Part shown: in pieces, positions 42,781 through 51,339 of the stretch
Layout of the letters: the number at the start of each line of letters is the position of its first letter
Position numbering within the stretch: position 1 is the first letter of the stretch
From: Thalassovita mangrovi
Lineage (GTDB): Bacteria; Pseudomonadota; Alphaproteobacteria; Rhodobacterales; Rhodobacteraceae
Direction of reading: 5' to 3'
Assembly: GCF_009857745.1 (NCBI RefSeq)
Contig: NZ_WWEN01000001.1
Span: forward strand, 124,001 to 188,000
Length of the DNA stretch: 64,000 bases
Translations under genes and position numbers: made by a program
Notes under the pieces: model-generated
What the model was told of the DNA's origin: nothing
Databases searched by the model: none
What the model saw: the letters and a program-made list of their open reading frames with translations, nothing else

Positions 42781-43836
42781 ATGACCCGCACCATCGTTGA
42801 ATCGAAAACCAAGACCGCCGTGATCGGCTTCGATCAGCCCTTCTGCGTGATCGGCGAGCGGATCAATCCCACCGGCCGCAAGAAACTGGCCGCCGAGTTG
42901 GAAGCGGGCGATTATTCCACCGTCGAAAAGGACGCGCTGGCGCAGGTCGCCGCCGGGGCCAATATCCTCGATATCAACGCGGGCGTGGTCTACAACTCCA
43001 ACCCCAACCCGAATGAAACCGAACCGCCGCTGATGCGCAGCATCATCGAGCTGGTGCAGGGGCTGGTCGACGTGCCGCTGTGCATCGACAGTTCGGTCCC
43101 CGCCGCGCTGGAGGCCGGTCTGGAAGCCTGCGAAGGGCGGCCCTTGCTGAATTCGGTCACCGGCGAGGAGGAGCGGCTGGAATTCGTGCTGCCGCTGGTG
43201 AAGAAATACAACGTGCCGGTGGTGGCGATTTCCAACGACGATACCGGCATTTCCGAAGACCCCGACGTGCGCTTTGCGGTGGCGAAGAAGATCGTCGAAC
43301 GCGCCGCCGATTTCGGCATCCCGGCACATGACATCGTGGTCGATCCTTTGGTGATGCCCATCGGCGCGATGGCGACGGCGGGCAACCAGGTGTTTGCACT
43401 GGTCCGGCGGTTGCGCGAGGAGCTGGGCGTCAACACCACCTGCGGCGCGTCGAACATTTCCTTCGGCCTGCCCAATCGGCACGGCATCAACAACGCCTTC
43501 CTGCCGATGGCGATGGGGGCGGGGATGACCAGCGCGATCATGAACCCTGTCGCCTTGCCGGTGACCCAGACCAAGATCGCCGAGAAGAAGGCTTTGGTGG
43601 AAGCGGCCGGGATCATCCTGCCCGCCGATATGGACGACGAAAGCTTCGTGCAGATGTTCGGCCTTGGATCGACCTTGCCACGCGCCGGGTCGGAGATGGA
43701 AGCGATCCGCGCAGCCAACCTGCTGACCGACAACGATCCGCACGGTGCCGACTGGATCAGGACGAACAAAGCGCCCGACGCCGCAGGCGCCGAAGGTCGC
43801 GGCCGCCGCGCCGGGGGCCGTCGCCGCCGCGCTTGA
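42781..43836 (+). CDS. Methyltetrahydrofolate-cobalamin methyltransferase (pterin-binding)
   Basis: A 351-residue pterin-binding (DHPS-like) methyltransferase. FCVIGERINPTGRKKL (about 21-36), AGANILDINAG (about 59-69), LCIDSSVPAALEAGLEA (about 100-116) and TTCGASNISFGLPNR (about 219-233) are the conserved barrel motifs of MtrH/AcsE/MtvB-like enzymes. It moves a methyl group between 5-methyl-THF and a corrinoid protein. No corrinoid protein gene is seen here. The last 15 residues are almost only Arg, Gly and Ala, an unusual tail. Likely role: C1 metabolism of methylated compounds such as glycine betaine or DMSP products. Confidence 0.9.
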   Translation: MTRTIVESKTKTAVIGFDQPFCVIGERINPTGRKKLAAELEAGDYSTVEKDALAQVAAGANILDINAGVVYNSNPNPNETEPPLMRSIIELVQGLVDVPLCIDSSVPAALEAGLEACEGRPLLNSVTGEEERLEFVLPLVKKYNVPVVAISNDDTGISEDPDVRFAVAKKIVERAADFGIPAHDIVVDPLVMPIGAMATAGNQVFALVRRLREELGVNTTCGASNISFGLPNRHGINNAFLPMAMGAGMTSAIMNPVALPVTQTKIAEKKALVEAAGIILPADMDDESFVQMFGLGSTLPRAGSEMEAIRAANLLTDNDPHGADWIRTNKAPDAAGAEGRGRRAGGRRRRA

Positions 43837-43856
43837 GGCAAATCGGGAGCGATGCT

Positions 43857-43885
43857 AAGCCCCTTCGCAGAGCGAGGGGGCTTTC
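43857..43885 (+). terminator. Probable terminator of the C1 cluster
   Basis: A 12-bp stem with one G-T pair (43857-43868 with 43872-43883) about 20 bases after the methyltransferase stop. The T tract is very short. Confidence 0.55.
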
Positions 43886-43918
43886 ACATATGAAGAGCCC
43901 GGAACAAGGGGGCGGGCC

Positions 43919-44839
43919 ATGCAAATGCTGGTGGGCGATCTGGGGGCAAGCAACAGCCGCTTTGCGCTGGTGCAGGGCGGGAAACTGGACCCGTCGAGTT
44001 TTCGCAGCTTCCCCAACAGCGGTTACGACGATCCGGCGGACCTGTTGCAGCTCTATCTGGACCAGAGCGGCGCAACGCCTCCCGAGGCTATCTGTCTTGG
44101 CGTTGCGGGCCCGGTGATCGACGGTGCCGCGCGGTTCACCAATCGCGATTGGCAGCTATCGGAACAAGCGCTGAAACAGCGTTTCGGGTTCCGTACCGCG
44201 ATCCTGCTGAACGATCTGCAGGCGATGGGTTATGCGCTGGCCGATCTGCCGCCCGGTTGCCTCACGCCGGTCCTGCCGGGCGAGGGCAGGCCCGACGCGG
44301 CGCGCATGGTGGTCGCGCCCGGCACCGGGTTGAACATCGCGGTGTTGCGCCCGGGAATGCCGGTCGCGCCGTCGGAAAGCGGCCATGTCGCCCTGTCGGC
44401 GACCACGGGGCGGGAACTCGAGTTCCTGGATGCCCTAAGCGGCGATTTCCCCATCGTTCCGGTCGAGGCGGCGCTGTCGGGGCCGGGCATCGCGCGGCTC
44501 TATCGCTTTGCCGGCGGCAACCCGGATGTGCCGCCCGCCGAAATCCTGACACGCGCCGGGGCAGGGGGCGATGATGCCGCGACCCAGGCCATCGGCATGT
44601 TCGGCCGCTTCCTGGGCCGCTATTGCGCCGATATGGCGCTGACGCATATGCCGATGGGTGGGCTGTTTCTGACCGGAAGCGTCGGGGTGGCGATTGCGCC
44701 TTACCTGGCCGCGACCGAATTCGCCGGGCAATTCCATCGCGCCGGGCCGTATCGTGCGATCCTCGAAAGCATCCCGGTTTCTGCGGTCGACGATCCGATG
44801 ATCGGCCTGCGCGGCTGCGCGGTGCGGTTGCGAACCTAG
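43919..44839 (+). CDS. glk: Glucokinase (Glk/PF02685 family)
   Basis: A 306-residue sugar kinase. LVGDLGASNSRFAL (about 4-17) is the ATP phosphate loop, GVAGPVIDG (about 60-68) and LLNDLQAMGYAL (about 98-109) carry the catalytic Asp, and APGTGLNIAV plus SESGHVALSA (about 137-165) fit the Glk family rather than ROK kinases. It feeds glucose into the Entner-Doudoroff route expected in this group. It is probably monocistronic, with a terminator hairpin before it and the response regulator gene convergent 2 bases later. Confidence 0.9.
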   Translation: MQMLVGDLGASNSRFALVQGGKLDPSSFRSFPNSGYDDPADLLQLYLDQSGATPPEAICLGVAGPVIDGAARFTNRDWQLSEQALKQRFGFRTAILLNDLQAMGYALADLPPGCLTPVLPGEGRPDAARMVVAPGTGLNIAVLRPGMPVAPSESGHVALSATTGRELEFLDALSGDFPIVPVEAALSGPGIARLYRFAGGNPDVPPAEILTRAGAGGDDAATQAIGMFGRFLGRYCADMALTHMPMGGLFLTGSVGVAIAPYLAATEFAGQFHRAGPYRAILESIPVSAVDDPMIGLRGCAVRLRT

Positions 44840-44841
44840 GA

Positions 44842-45450
44842 TCAGACCAGGTTCAGGTCCCGCGCGATCATCGCGGCATGGGTGCGGTTGCGGGCGTTCA
44901 GCTTGCGGCTCAGCGTCTTGACATGCAGCTTGACCGTCACTTCCTGCACATCAAGGTCGCGGGCGATTTCCTTGTTCGCCTTGCCCTCGCAGATGCCGCG
45001 CAGCACGTCCATTTCGCGCGGGGTCAGGTGCGGGCTGTCGCTTTCGTCCTGATCCGATTCGAGGAAATGCTGCGGCGCATAAATGCCGCCGCCCAGCAGA
45101 TGGCGCACCGCCGAGATCAGGGTTTCCGGCGCGATCGTCTTGGGCAAGAACCCTTTCGCCCCCGAGGCCAGCGCACGGCGCGCCACATCGGGGCTGGCGG
45201 TGCCGGAAATCAGCGCCACCGGGCGGCCGTCATTGGCCTCGATCGTGCGCAGCAATCCCTCGGGCAGGGTCATCCCCGGCATGGTGAAATCCAGCAAAAC
45301 AAGATCATAAGCGCCGTTTTTCACGATCAGGGACAGCGTTTCATCCAGATCGGCGGCCTGATCCACGCGGATTTCCCCGGCGTCGCGGATATAGGCGGCA
45401 AGCGTTTCCCGAACGAGATCGTGGTCGTCCGCGATCAGAATTTTGTTCAT
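44842..45450 (-). CDS. NarL/LuxR-type response regulator
   Basis: A 202-residue two-component response regulator. The receiver has ILIADDHDLV (acidic pair, about 4-13), the phospho-Asp in VLLDFTMPGM (about 54) and the Lys in LPKTI. The C-terminal DNA-binding domain is LTPREMDVLRGICEGKANKE (about 144-163) onward. It is divergent from the secreted protein and hybrid kinase genes (45632-48782) and is the likely output of that kinase. The frame could begin 15 bases earlier at a GTG (45465). Confidence 0.9.
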   Translation of the reverse strand: MNKILIADDHDLVRETLAAYIRDAGEIRVDQAADLDETLSLIVKNGAYDLVLLDFTMPGMTLPEGLLRTIEANDGRPVALISGTASPDVARRALASGAKGFLPKTIAPETLISAVRHLLGGGIYAPQHFLESDQDESDSPHLTPREMDVLRGICEGKANKEIARDLDVQEVTVKLHVKTLSRKLNARNRTHAAMIARDLNLV

Positions 45451-45631
45451 CAGGAAAGGCTCCACCGGATTCTGCTTGGGTGCTTTTTTAATCGTTTTGG
45501 TTGTGCGTCGGGATCACGCATTCGGGCGTGACAAAATCACTATATAATAAAACCTATACAGCAGGATAGGGCAGTGGACGACTTTCCTCAATTTAGCCAG
45601 ATTGCGCCGCGAGGCCGGAGGGGAAATCGCC

Positions 45632-46159
45632 ATGAAACGTATCTTTTCAACTGTTTTGGTTCTGGGACTGGCAGGAATCGGCACGGGGCAATTCGCCCGT
45701 GCGGAAACCGCGACCGAAAACAGCCCGGTCACGGCGCAGCTGCAGCAAACCGTGCTGGAAGCGCAGTTTGGCGAAGACACCGACCAGGCCCCTGTTCAGC
45801 TTTCGCTGGCCGATCTGCAGAACCTGCCGCGCTCCGGGTTCCGTACCACGACGATCTGGACCGAGGGGGAACAGCATTTCGAAGGTGTCTGGTTGAAGGA
45901 CCTCATCGATCACCTGGGGTTCGAGGATGGCATCGTCGAGCTGAGCGCCCTGAACGAATACATGATCGAAATCGACACCGCCGAGATCGCAGACAGCGAG
46001 GCGCTGGTCGCCTATATGCGCAATGGCGAACTGATGTCGGTGCGTGACAAGGGGCCGCTTTGGCTGGTCTTCCCCTATGACAGCGATCCGAAATTCCGGA
46101 CCGAAACCACTTATGCCCACAGCATTTGGCAGTTGGATCGCATCGTCCATTTGAAATAA
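45632..46159 (+). CDS. Secreted sulfite-oxidase-fold protein without cysteine
   Basis: A 175-residue protein with a Sec signal peptide (MKRIFSTVLVLGLAGIGTGQFARA). The mature part contains LADLQNLPRSGFRT, TEGEQHFEGVWLKDLI and DKGPLWLVFPYDSD, which fit the oxidoreductase molybdopterin-binding (SUOX, PF00174) fold. There is no cysteine at all, so the molybdenum-ligand Cys of sulfite oxidases is missing and catalysis is unlikely. GGAGGGGAA precedes the ATG. It stands 67 bases before a membrane hybrid kinase gene and divergent from a response regulator, so a periplasmic ligand-sensing partner is the best reading. Confidence 0.75.
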   Translation: MKRIFSTVLVLGLAGIGTGQFARAETATENSPVTAQLQQTVLEAQFGEDTDQAPVQLSLADLQNLPRSGFRTTTIWTEGEQHFEGVWLKDLIDHLGFEDGIVELSALNEYMIEIDTAEIADSEALVAYMRNGELMSVRDKGPLWLVFPYDSDPKFRTETTYAHSIWQLDRIVHLK

Positions 46160-46226
46160 CCTGGGAGACGGGTTATTCCGGAATCCGTGGCGACGCGGAG
46201 CCCGGAAACAAATGGGATAGGGGGCG

Positions 46227-48782
46227 ATGCGCGCGAGCTGGAAGGAAACTCGCCCGGTACGGTTGGTCCAGATCGTTCTGCTGTGCCTGGGGATCACGGT
46301 TGCCCTGATCCTGTCGCTGCAACTTTGGACCTTGTCGGCGCGCAAGATCCAGGAGCTGCAAAGTTCGCGCATCGACAATATCGTCTGGACCACCAGTCAG
46401 CTTGAAGTCGAATATCTGCAGCTCGAACTCAGCCTGAAGGACGCTCGGTTCGGCACCGGCGACCCGGCCGCGGCCGCAGACAGCGTAAGGCGACGTTTCA
46501 ACGTCTATTACACCCGGATCGAAACGCTGCTTGCCAGCCCGCTGTACCGCTCGGCGTTCGAGGAAACCAATGGGCTGGAGATGCTTGGCGCGCTGAAGGA
46601 GCGCAACGACAGGCTCGCGCCGATGATCGACGCCCCAGACGCCGAACTGATCGCCAATGCCGGCCCCCTGTTGGAGGCGCTGACGGGTATCGCAAGGGAC
46701 GTCCGCCACGTGTCGTCGCAGGGCGCGATCGTCGGGTCGGTCAAGGGCGAAAAGGCGCGCGAGGAAGTCGGCGACATCATGCTGCGGCTGTCGGTTGTGA
46801 CGGCGGTGCTGATGGTGCTTCTGACGATGCTGGCGGGGCTGTTTTTCCGGCTCAGCCAGCAAAACGCGCGGCGCGCCCGCAAACACCGCTCCACCTCTGT
46901 CCGGCTGGCCGAGGTGTTGGGCACCACGCCCGATGCGCTGATCGTCACCGATGGCGACGGCCGGATCGACGATTGCAATGCCGCGGCGGCGCATCTGCTG
47001 AAGCTAGACGGCGAAAAGGTCATCGGCCGGACCTTCCTGACGAACCTGCTGGATCAGGCCGGCAATGTGGTGCCGTTGCCCTTCGTCACGACCGGGCGGG
47101 TGTCGGCGCTGGAACTCGATCTCAGCGCCGCCGATGGAACCATCGTGCCGGTCGAGGTGTCGCAAGGCGTGGCCGAGGTCGGAACCGACCGGTTCTATGT
47201 CTATTTCCTGCGCGATATCAGCGAACGGCAGAAGGCCGCGCGCGCGCTAGAGGAATCGCGCGACAAGGCGCTGGCCGGGCAGCGGGCGAAATCGCGCTTC
47301 CTCGCGGTGATGAGCCACGAGATGCGCACGCCGCTGAACGGCATCCTCGGCCTGGTCGAACTGCTGCGCGGCAACGGGACGCGCAGCCAGAAGGATACCG
47401 ATCATTACCTCGACCTGCTGCAGCATTCCGGCCAGACCCTGCTGAACCACGTCAACGACGTTCTCGATATCGCCCATCTGGAGGCGGACGGGGTCACCCT
47501 GTCCGAAGCCCCGTTCGACTTCGAGGCGATGATGGAACGGCTGATGGCGCCGATGCAGGTCGCGGCGGAAAGGCGCGGCAACCGGTTGAACCTTGAAACC
47601 GTGCCCGACCGGCTGGGCTGGTTCATCGGCGATGAACAGCGGCTGTATCAGGTGCTGATGAACCTCGTCGGCAACGCGGTGAAATACACCGAAAACGGCG
47701 AGGTCAACGTCACCGTCACCACGACGGACCGGCCGGGCGGCGAAAAGGTCAGCCTGGAAGTGCAGGTGCAGGATACCGGCGTCGGCATCGCCGAAGAGGA
47801 ACGCGACCGGATCTTCGAGGATTTCATCCGCATCGAGGATAACAGCCGCGCCCGCAAGGAAGGCACCGGACTGGGCCTGGGGATCGCGCAGCGCATCGTC
47901 GAGGCGATGGGCGGCGAGATCGGTGTCGAAAGCATCCCCGGCGAGGGCAGCATCTTCTGGTTCCATGTCGATCTGATTCCGGCGCAAATGACGGCGCCGG
48001 TGCGCAAGGAGGAAGACCCCGGCCTGGAGCGTCCGGTGAAGGGGCTGTCGGTCCTGGTGGTCGAGGATATCGCGACCAACCGTTTCGTGCTGCGCGAATT
48101 GCTGGAACGCGACGGCAACACCGTGACCGAGGCGGTCAATGGCGAAAAGGGGGTCGCGGCGGCGCAGGGCACCCGGTTCGACGTGATCCTGATGGATATC
48201 AACATGCCGGTGATGGGCGGGATCGAGGCGACCCGGCTGATCCGGCAGGGCGGCGCGTCGCGCGACAGCCGAATCGTCGCCGTCACCGCCCATGTGTTCG
48301 AACAGGACAAGGCGCTGTTTCGCGAAGCGGGCATGGATGCGGTGGTGTCGAAACCGGTCAGCCGCAAAAGCATCCGCGCGGTGCTGAACGGCGATGGCGA
48401 GGTGGTGGCCGAACCGCGCAAGACTGAACTGCTGGACAAGGTCCACCTGTCGCAGCTGCTGCGCAACCTGAGCCCGGACCGGGCCGACAGGCTGGTTTCG
48501 GGCTTTCTCGACGAGGCGCCGGAGGTTCTGACCGCGCTTGAGGATGCCGATTGGGACGACGCGGGCAACATTTCCCAACGCGTCCACGCGCTGTCCGGGG
48601 CGGCGGCGATCATCGGCGCGCATCGATTCCGCAACGCGCTGGTAAGGTTGGAAGACAGCCTGAACAACGAACAGCCGCAGGATCTCAGGGGCTGGGCCCA
48701 GTTGCTGGAAGCGCTGTGGCAGGAAACCCGCGGCGCGCTGCAGGATTTCCTCTGGGCGCACGAGCAGGGCAAGGAAGGCTAG
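46227..48782 (+). CDS. Membrane hybrid histidine kinase (PAS-HisKA-HATPase-REC-HPt)
   Basis: An 851-residue sensor. Transmembrane segments at about 13-33 and 185-207 enclose a 150-residue periplasmic domain that has no clear family. A PAS domain follows (about 228-335), then HisKA with MSHEMRTPLNG (His about 364), HATPase with NLVGNAVKYTENGEV and the GTGLGLGI loop (about 475-580), a receiver VLVVEDIATN...LMDINMPVMGG (Asp about 657) and a C-terminal HPt with HALSGAA (His about 787). All phosphorelay sites are intact, so phosphate can pass to the divergent response regulator. AGGGGG lies before the ATG. Probably co-transcribed with the SUOX-fold gene. Confidence 0.92.
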   Translation: MRASWKETRPVRLVQIVLLCLGITVALILSLQLWTLSARKIQELQSSRIDNIVWTTSQLEVEYLQLELSLKDARFGTGDPAAAADSVRRRFNVYYTRIETLLASPLYRSAFEETNGLEMLGALKERNDRLAPMIDAPDAELIANAGPLLEALTGIARDVRHVSSQGAIVGSVKGEKAREEVGDIMLRLSVVTAVLMVLLTMLAGLFFRLSQQNARRARKHRSTSVRLAEVLGTTPDALIVTDGDGRIDDCNAAAAHLLKLDGEKVIGRTFLTNLLDQAGNVVPLPFVTTGRVSALELDLSAADGTIVPVEVSQGVAEVGTDRFYVYFLRDISERQKAARALEESRDKALAGQRAKSRFLAVMSHEMRTPLNGILGLVELLRGNGTRSQKDTDHYLDLLQHSGQTLLNHVNDVLDIAHLEADGVTLSEAPFDFEAMMERLMAPMQVAAERRGNRLNLETVPDRLGWFIGDEQRLYQVLMNLVGNAVKYTENGEVNVTVTTTDRPGGEKVSLEVQVQDTGVGIAEEERDRIFEDFIRIEDNSRARKEGTGLGLGIAQRIVEAMGGEIGVESIPGEGSIFWFHVDLIPAQMTAPVRKEEDPGLERPVKGLSVLVVEDIATNRFVLRELLERDGNTVTEAVNGEKGVAAAQGTRFDVILMDINMPVMGGIEATRLIRQGGASRDSRIVAVTAHVFEQDKALFREAGMDAVVSKPVSRKSIRAVLNGDGEVVAEPRKTELLDKVHLSQLLRNLSPDRADRLVSGFLDEAPEVLTALEDADWDDAGNISQRVHALSGAAAIIGAHRFRNALVRLEDSLNNEQPQDLRGWAQLLEALWQETRGALQDFLWAHEQGKEG

Positions 48783-48807
48783 ACGCAACCGCCTGGGCGG
48801 CGTCCAG

Positions 48808-48835
48808 CAACCGCCTGGGGGCGGTTGAATGGGCT
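48808..48835 (+). terminator. Hairpin after the hybrid kinase gene
   Basis: CAACCGCC (48808-48815) pairs with GGCGGTTG (48820-48827). It lies between the kinase stop and the convergent tRNA. A related GACGCAACC/GCGTC repeat just upstream may extend it. The T tract is weak. Confidence 0.5.
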
Positions 48836-48851
48836 CATTCTTGGGAAAGAA

Positions 48852-48941
48852 TGGCGGAGAGACAGGGATTCGAACCCTGGGTGGGCTTGCACCCACAACG
48901 GTTTTCGAGACCGCCCCGTTCGACCACTCCGGCACCTCTCC
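48852..48941 (-). tRNA. tRNA-Ser (anticodon CGA)
   Basis: A 90-base class II tRNA on the minus strand. GGAGAGG opens the acceptor stem, CCA is encoded at 48854-48852, the anticodon loop CTCGAAA gives CGA (reads UCG), and the long variable arm GTGGGTGCAAGCCCAC and GGTTCGAATCC T-loop are present. Confidence 0.98.
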
Positions 48942-49192
48942 GCGGGGGTCTGTGGGAGGTGCGTTTAATGGGTCTTTTGACGGGTGGCAAGGGCGTTTCA
49001 TACGAATTGTGAAACTTTTTCAGAGAGCTGCCGGCAGGGCCGGGAAACACGCCCTTATATGCCCGCGCTTGAGCCGTACCGGCAGCTGCGCTAGATAGTA
49101 TTACCTGATTTGTTATTTTGTCGAATTTGCCCGGTTTCCGGATGGCGCGCATCCGGCCACTGCGCATCGGGCCCAGATTGTTGGGAGGTTGT

Positions 49193-50011
49193 ATGCGCCA
49201 TTTCCTGTTCACACTCGGTTTGCTGGTTCTCACCGTGCAATCGGCCGCGGCGGCGACGCGGGCGGAAATCGACAACCTGTTCGGCCTGCTGCGGATCGAC
49301 GAGATGCTGCAGGTGATGCGCGACGAGGGCATCGACTATGGCGACAACCTGGCCGACGACATGCTGCCCGGCGGCACCGGGCCCGGCTGGCAGGCCATCG
49401 TCCAGCGCATCCATGACACCGAAAAGATGGGCGCGGTGTTGCGCGCCAGCTTCGACGACAGTTTCACCGGCGCCGATGCGGCGCCGCTGCTGGAATTCTT
49501 CGGCAGCGACAGCGGCCAGCGCATCGTCGGGCTGGAGCTGGAGGCGCGGCGCGCCTTCCTGGATGCCGATTTCAGCGACGCCGCGCTGGAAAACTTCCGG
49601 ACACAGGAAGAACCCTATGAACCGCACCTAGCCGCCATCGATCGCTTCATCGCGGTCAACGACCTGATCGAATACAACGTGTCAGGGGCGCTGAACGCCA
49701 ATTACATGTTCTTTCTGGGCCTCGCCGAGGGCGGCGCGATCAATCTGAGCGAAGAGGACATGCTGCGCGAGGTCTGGGCGACCGAGGAGGGCACCCGCAC
49801 CGATACCCGCGAATGGATCTACGCCTATCTGATGACCGCCTATGACCCGCTGAGCGTGGCCGAGATCGACGCCTATGCGGCGCTGTCGGAAACCGGTCCG
49901 GGACAGGCGCTGAACCAGGCGCTGTTCGCCGGGTTCGATGAGATGTACAAGATGATTTCGCTGTCGCTGGGCCTGGCGCTGGCGCGGCAGATGCAGGGGG
50001 AATCGCTGTGA
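49193..50011 (+). CDS. DUF2059 domain-containing secreted protein
   Basis: A 272-residue protein with a signal peptide (MRHFLFTLGLLVLTVQSAAA). The mature part is largely helical, with repeats of the DUF2059 type (a short helical bundle repeated about twice, around residues 25-85 and 190-250). Function of the family is unknown. GGGAGG precedes the chosen ATG. The open frame further upstream to 49118 has no coding features. A terminator at 50084 ends the unit. Confidence 0.8.
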   Translation: MRHFLFTLGLLVLTVQSAAAATRAEIDNLFGLLRIDEMLQVMRDEGIDYGDNLADDMLPGGTGPGWQAIVQRIHDTEKMGAVLRASFDDSFTGADAAPLLEFFGSDSGQRIVGLELEARRAFLDADFSDAALENFRTQEEPYEPHLAAIDRFIAVNDLIEYNVSGALNANYMFFLGLAEGGAINLSEEDMLREVWATEEGTRTDTREWIYAYLMTAYDPLSVAEIDAYAALSETGPGQALNQALFAGFDEMYKMISLSLGLALARQMQGESL

Positions 50012-50083
50012 TCCCGGAAAATGCCGGGATTTCCAGTGAAATGCCTTGACTTATGGGCACGATCCGACAATAAGCGCGCATCT

Positions 50084-50115
50084 CGGGCAGGGTTTTCTCT
50101 GCCCGTTGTTATTGT
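50084..50115 (+). terminator. Terminator after the DUF2059 gene
   Basis: CGGGCAG (50084-50090) pairs with CTGCCCG (50099-50105), followed by TTGTTATTG. The remainder up to rplU (50116-50211) should hold the ribosomal promoter, but no confident -35/-10 pair was found. Confidence 0.65.
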
Positions 50116-50211
50116 AATGACAGTCTGACAAGACGCGCAGTTCGCGGTGGCCTCGGCCTCTAACGCCCCGGAAGGGGGACCACAGAACGCGGTAAAACGA
50201 AGGAAAAGCAA

Positions 50212-50799
50212 ATGTTTGCGGTCCTCAAAACCGGCGGCAAGCAGTACAAGGTTCAGGCGGGCGATGTGCTCCGCGTTGAAAAGCTGGCTGCCGACGCAGG
50301 TGAAAAAATCCAATTCAACGAAGTTCTGATGCTGGGCGGCGACACTCTGGTCGTTGGTGCTCCGCTGGTCGAAGACGCTGCCGTTCAGGCCGAAGTCGTC
50401 GATCAGATCAAGGGCGAAAAGCTGATCCACTTCGTCAAGCGCCGTCGTAAGCACAGCTCGAAGCGCACCAAGGGTCACCGTCAGCAGCTGACGCTGATCA
50501 AGATCACCGACATCCTGGCCTCGGGCGCAGGCAAGTCGGGCGTCAAGGCAGCCGCCGGCGCAGGTTCGGTCGCAGCAGCTCCGGCAGCCGCAGCCAAGCC
50601 CGCAGCGAAGGCAGCAGCCCCCGCAGCCGCGGCAGGCGACGATCTGACCGCCATCACCGGTGTCGGCCCCGCCGCCGCCAAGAAGCTGGTCGAAGCCGGC
50701 ATCACCACTTACGCACAGCTGGCCGCTGTTGACGTCGATTCCGCTGACGTCAAAGTGAAACCCGAATGGGTTGAACAGGCCAAAGAACTGGCTAAGTAA
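50212..50799 (+). CDS. rplU: 50S ribosomal protein L21 with HhH extension
   Basis: Ribosomal protein L21 of the large subunit. Residues 1-103 are the standard protein (MFAVLKTGGKQYKVQAGDVL at the start, then KRRRKHSSKRTKGHRQQ in the middle). An Ala/Lys/Pro-rich linker (about 108-142) and a helix-hairpin-helix-like module (DDLTAITGVGPAAAKKLVEA onward, about 143-195) follow. The extension nearly doubles the usual length of about 103. It recurs in Rhodobacterales L21. Its role is unknown, but HhH modules often bind nucleic acids. In operon with rpmA, 21 bases apart. Confidence 0.95.
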   Translation: MFAVLKTGGKQYKVQAGDVLRVEKLAADAGEKIQFNEVLMLGGDTLVVGAPLVEDAAVQAEVVDQIKGEKLIHFVKRRRKHSSKRTKGHRQQLTLIKITDILASGAGKSGVKAAAGAGSVAAAPAAAAKPAAKAAAPAAAAGDDLTAITGVGPAAAKKLVEAGITTYAQLAAVDVDSADVKVKPEWVEQAKELAK

Positions 50800-50820
50800 C
50801 GCAGGTAAAGGAGACACCAG

Positions 50821-51090
50821 ATGGCACACAAGAAAGCTGGCGGTTCATCCCGTAACGGTCGCGACTCAGCCGGTCGCCGCCTTGGCGTGAAACTCTATGG
50901 TGGCCAAGCGGCCATCCCGGGCAACATCATCGTGCGTCAGCGCGGCACCAAGTGGTGGCCGGGCGAAAACGTTGGCATGGGCAAAGATCACACCATCTTT
51001 GCGACCGTCGAAGGCAAGGTAACTTTCCACAAGGGCCTCAAGGGCCGTACCTTCATTTCGGTCCTGCCAGTCGCGGAGGCAGCCGAGTAA
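50821..51090 (+). CDS. rpmA: 50S ribosomal protein L27
   Basis: An 89-residue L27, which reaches toward the peptidyl-transferase centre. The N-terminal [20 protein letters not shown] and the [21 protein letters not shown] region (about 38-58) are typical. No N-terminal cleavage extension is present, unlike firmicute L27. AAAGGAGAC gives a clear ribosome binding site. A strong terminator follows. Confidence 0.98.
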   Translation: MAHKKAGGSSRNGRDSAGRRLGVKLYGGQAAIPGNIIVRQRGTKWWPGENVGMGKDHTIFATVEGKVTFHKGLKGRTFISVLPVAEAAE

Positions 51091-51117
51091 GCCGATCGTT
51101 TCACGAAACGAAATAGG

Positions 51118-51150
51118 GGGATCGGCTGAAAAGCCGGTCCCTTTTTCCGT
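51118..51150 (+). terminator. Terminator of rplU-rpmA
   Basis: A 10-bp stem (51118-51127 with 51132-51141), GAAA tetraloop, then TTTTTCCGTTTT. The rest of the gap to the acetyltransferase gene holds no supported gene. Confidence 0.9.
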
Positions 51151-51339
51151 TTTAGGTTCCTATGGCTGAAAGGTTTTCCGCTTGGGTCGCGTGTTTTCGC
51201 CGATCCTGCAGCCCATTTTGTTTTGTTCGCACTATTGCCATCAGATTGACATCCCGCAGGTCTATCCTGCCGGTCCACCCGCAGGAGGAGACGGGTTTCG
51301 GTCGGAATTCTTCGGGAAAATATTCGGAGGAGTATGTTC

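Noticed and set aside
48551-49012. A frame crossing the tRNA-Ser(CGA) gene
   Set aside because: It is an out-of-frame shadow of the kinase end plus the complement of the tRNA.
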